59,973 nucleotides of DNA from Mycolicibacterium sp. J2 (lineage in GTDB: Bacteria; Actinomycetota; Actinomycetes; Mycobacteriales; Mycobacteriaceae). Below, piece by piece: positions 58,737 through 59,973 of the stretch. A program made the position numbers and the translations under genes. The stretch spans positions 1 to 59,973 of the forward strand of contig NZ_JAPFPY010000029.1 of the NCBI RefSeq assembly GCF_026240945.1. The letters are read 5' to 3'. The stretch's first letter is position 1, and each line of letters begins with the position of its first letter. A model generated the notes under the pieces. That model was not told the DNA's origin and searched no databases. It was given only the letters and a program-made list of their open reading frames with translations.

Positions 58737-59973
58737 CGGCGCTCCTCCGGTGCCGGCTCGCCGTGGGGCGGGTAGGGCGGGTACGGCTGCTGGTGCGGTG
58801 GCGGATACCCGGGCTGGTGTGGCGGTTGCTGCGCCGGGGGGTACCAGTACCCCTGCTGCGGCGGCTGCCCACCGGGCTGACGCGGCGGCCAACCCGGGGC
58901 GTGCCAGCCGGCCGGGGCGCCGTAGTCGGGCTGCGCGGGATGGGCACCGTTGGGCGCCCCGTTGCTGCCGTTGGCATGTCCGCCGACACCGTTGCCGTTC
59001 GTGCCCGCGGCGGCCTCGGCGGCCGCGTTGGCCTTGGCCATCGCCGCCTTGAATGCCGGTTCGGGCGCCGGGGGCGGCCAGGGTTCGCCGCGTTCGATGG
59101 CGATCTCGCCCGGCGTCTTGATGGGCGGCTTGTCCGACGGGATGCGCCCACCGAAGTCGTCGAACATGGTCAGCCGCGGCCGCTTCTTGACGTCGGCGAG
59201 GATGCGCTCCAGGTCCGGGCGGTGCAGAGTTTCCTTCTCCAGCAGCTCACCGGCGAGCACGTCGAGGGTGTCCCGGTATTCGGTGAGCACCTCCCACGCC
59301 TCGGTGTGAGCGGCCTCGATCAGCTTGCGCACCTCGTCGTCGATATCGCGGGCCACCTCGTGACCGAAATCGGCTTGGGTGCCCATGGTGCGGCCCAGGA
59401 ACGGGTCGCCGTGCTCGGTGCCGTAGCGCACCGCACCCAACTTCGGGCTCATGCCGTGCTCGGTGACCATCGCGCGCGCGACCTTGGTGGCGTTCTCGAT
59501 ATCGGACACCGCGCCCGTGGTCGGCTCACGGAAGATCAGTTCCTCGGCGGCCCGGCCGCCGATGGCCATCACCAGCCGGGCGATCAGCTCGGACCGGGTC
59601 TGCAAGCCCTTGTCGTCCTCGGGGACGGCGACCGCGTGCCCGCCGGTGCGGCCGCGGGCCAGGATGGTGACCTTGTACACCGGATCCAGGTGCGGCATTG
59701 CCCAGCCGGCCAGGGTGTGCCCGGCCTCGTGGTAGGCGGTGATCTTCTTCTCCAGCTCACTGATGATGCGGCCCTTGCGGCGCGGGCCGCCGATCACCCG
59801 GTCGACGGCCTCTTCCAGGGCCGGTCCGGTGATGACGGTGCCGTTCTCCCTGGCCGTCAGCAGCGCGGCCTCGTTGATGACGTTGGCCAGGTCGGCACCG
59901 GAGAATCCGACGGTGCGCTTGGCCAGCCCGTCCAGATCGGCGTCGGGGGAAATCGGCTTGCCCTGCGAATGCA
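58733..59973 (-). CDS. ftsH: ATP-dependent zinc metalloprotease FtsH (C-terminal part)
   Basis: The gene runs off the right edge; 413 residues of its C-terminal portion are present. They contain the end of the AAA+ module (FSGADLANVINEAALLTAREN), the protease zinc motif HEAGH, the third ligand region EPTTGAVSDIENATK, and a low-complexity Pro/Tyr/Gln-rich tail (YPPPHQQPYPPYPPHGEP). It is a membrane-bound quality-control protease (Rv3610c ortholog). Walker A and the N-terminal membrane helices lie beyond the edge. Confidence 0.95.
   Translation of the reverse strand, partial: HSQGKPISPDADLDGLAKRTVGFSGADLANVINEAALLTARENGTVITGPALEEAVDRVIGGPRRKGRIISELEKKITAYHEAGHTLAGWAMPHLDPVYKVTILARGRTGGHAVAVPEDDKGLQTRSELIARLVMAIGGRAAEELIFREPTTGAVSDIENATKVARAMVTEHGMSPKLGAVRYGTEHGDPFLGRTMGTQADFGHEVARDIDDEVRKLIEAAHTEAWEVLTEYRDTLDVLAGELLEKETLHRPDLERILADVKKRPRLTMFDDFGGRIPSDKPPIKTPGEIAIERGEPWPPPAPEPAFKAAMAKANAAAEAAAGTNGNGVGGHANGSNGAPNGAHPAQPDYGAPAGWHAPGWPPRQPGGQPPQQGYWYPPAQQPPHQPGYPPPHQQPYPPYPPHGEPAPEERR

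Noticed and set aside
1..59973. CRISPR arrays, tRNA or rRNA genes, insertion sequences
   Set aside because: No regular spacer-repeat array, no cloverleaf-like segment with CCA-type end and no transposase motif were seen; the three short tandem repeats are only 2-3 units long.

Overview
The window is a high-GC, gene-dense stretch of chromosome from a mycobacterium, most likely a rapidly growing Mycolicibacterium rather than a member of the M. tuberculosis complex. Three things support this. From about 8.3 kb to the right end the gene order follows the M. tuberculosis block Rv3567c-Rv3610c (hsaB ... kstR ... cysS, carD, radA, disA, mutY, clpC1, lsr2, lysS, panCD, folKBPE, ftsH). Mycobacterium-specific families are present (MhuD, LpqE, LpqF, Lsr2, a 13E12/DUF222 HNH protein, an antigen-85-like esterase). 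GTG starts and ATGA/GTGA/TGATG overlaps are common. Assignments rest on recognised motifs and remembered gene order; no database search was run.

Left part (0-8.3 kb): a 13E12/DUF222 HNH protein with an SOS-box-like sequence over its first codons; a three-gene ketone-body operon (MFS carrier, 3-hydroxybutyrate dehydrogenase, acetoacetyl-CoA synthetase) divergent from a LysR regulator; an alpha/beta hydrolase; and an anchored secreted protein of unknown function.

8.3-16.7 kb is the cholesterol-catabolism block: the hsaACDB operon for rings A/B, kshB divergent from it, a small secreted protein, fadE34 and the repressor kstR, with KstR boxes in both divergent promoter regions. A trehalose-phosphatase and a LacI regulator follow.

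18.5-27.2 kb is a zinc-starvation locus. It holds the zinc ABC importer znuACB, a CobW metallochaperone, the zinc-independent ribosomal proteins L28, L33, S14, S18 and L31, and a CobW-like protein with a ruined P-loop (Rv0106/Mrf type). Three Zur-box-like palindromes sit in its two divergent promoters. A sulfurtransferase, bluB (lower B12 ligand) and a lone pxpA are embedded in it.

27-37 kb: a metallo-beta-lactamase-fold protein, an ArsB-type permease, an rRNA methyltransferase, cysS, ispF, carD, lpqE, radA, disA and an anchored Pro-rich protein. The MEP-pathway gene ispD, expected between ispF and carD, is missing. 37-45 kb: carbonic anhydrase, mutY, a DJ-1/AraC regulator, hydrolases, mhuD, lpqF, and a cobalt-transport operon (cbtB-cbtA-phosphatase) behind a cobalamin riboswitch, then an antigen-85-like esterase. 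45-60 kb: clpC1, lsr2, lysS, a PLP enzyme, and a long overlapping minus-strand run for pantothenate/CoA (coaX, panD, panC) and folate (folK, folB, folP, folE), ending in a truncated ftsH.

The most unusual observations are: the missing ispD; short tandem duplications of 23-26 bp straddling the ends of clpC1, lysS and cysS; two divergent gene pairs whose start codons share the same CATG; four convergent pairs whose stop codons share the same 4 bp; and the combined zinc/cobalt/B12 gene content.
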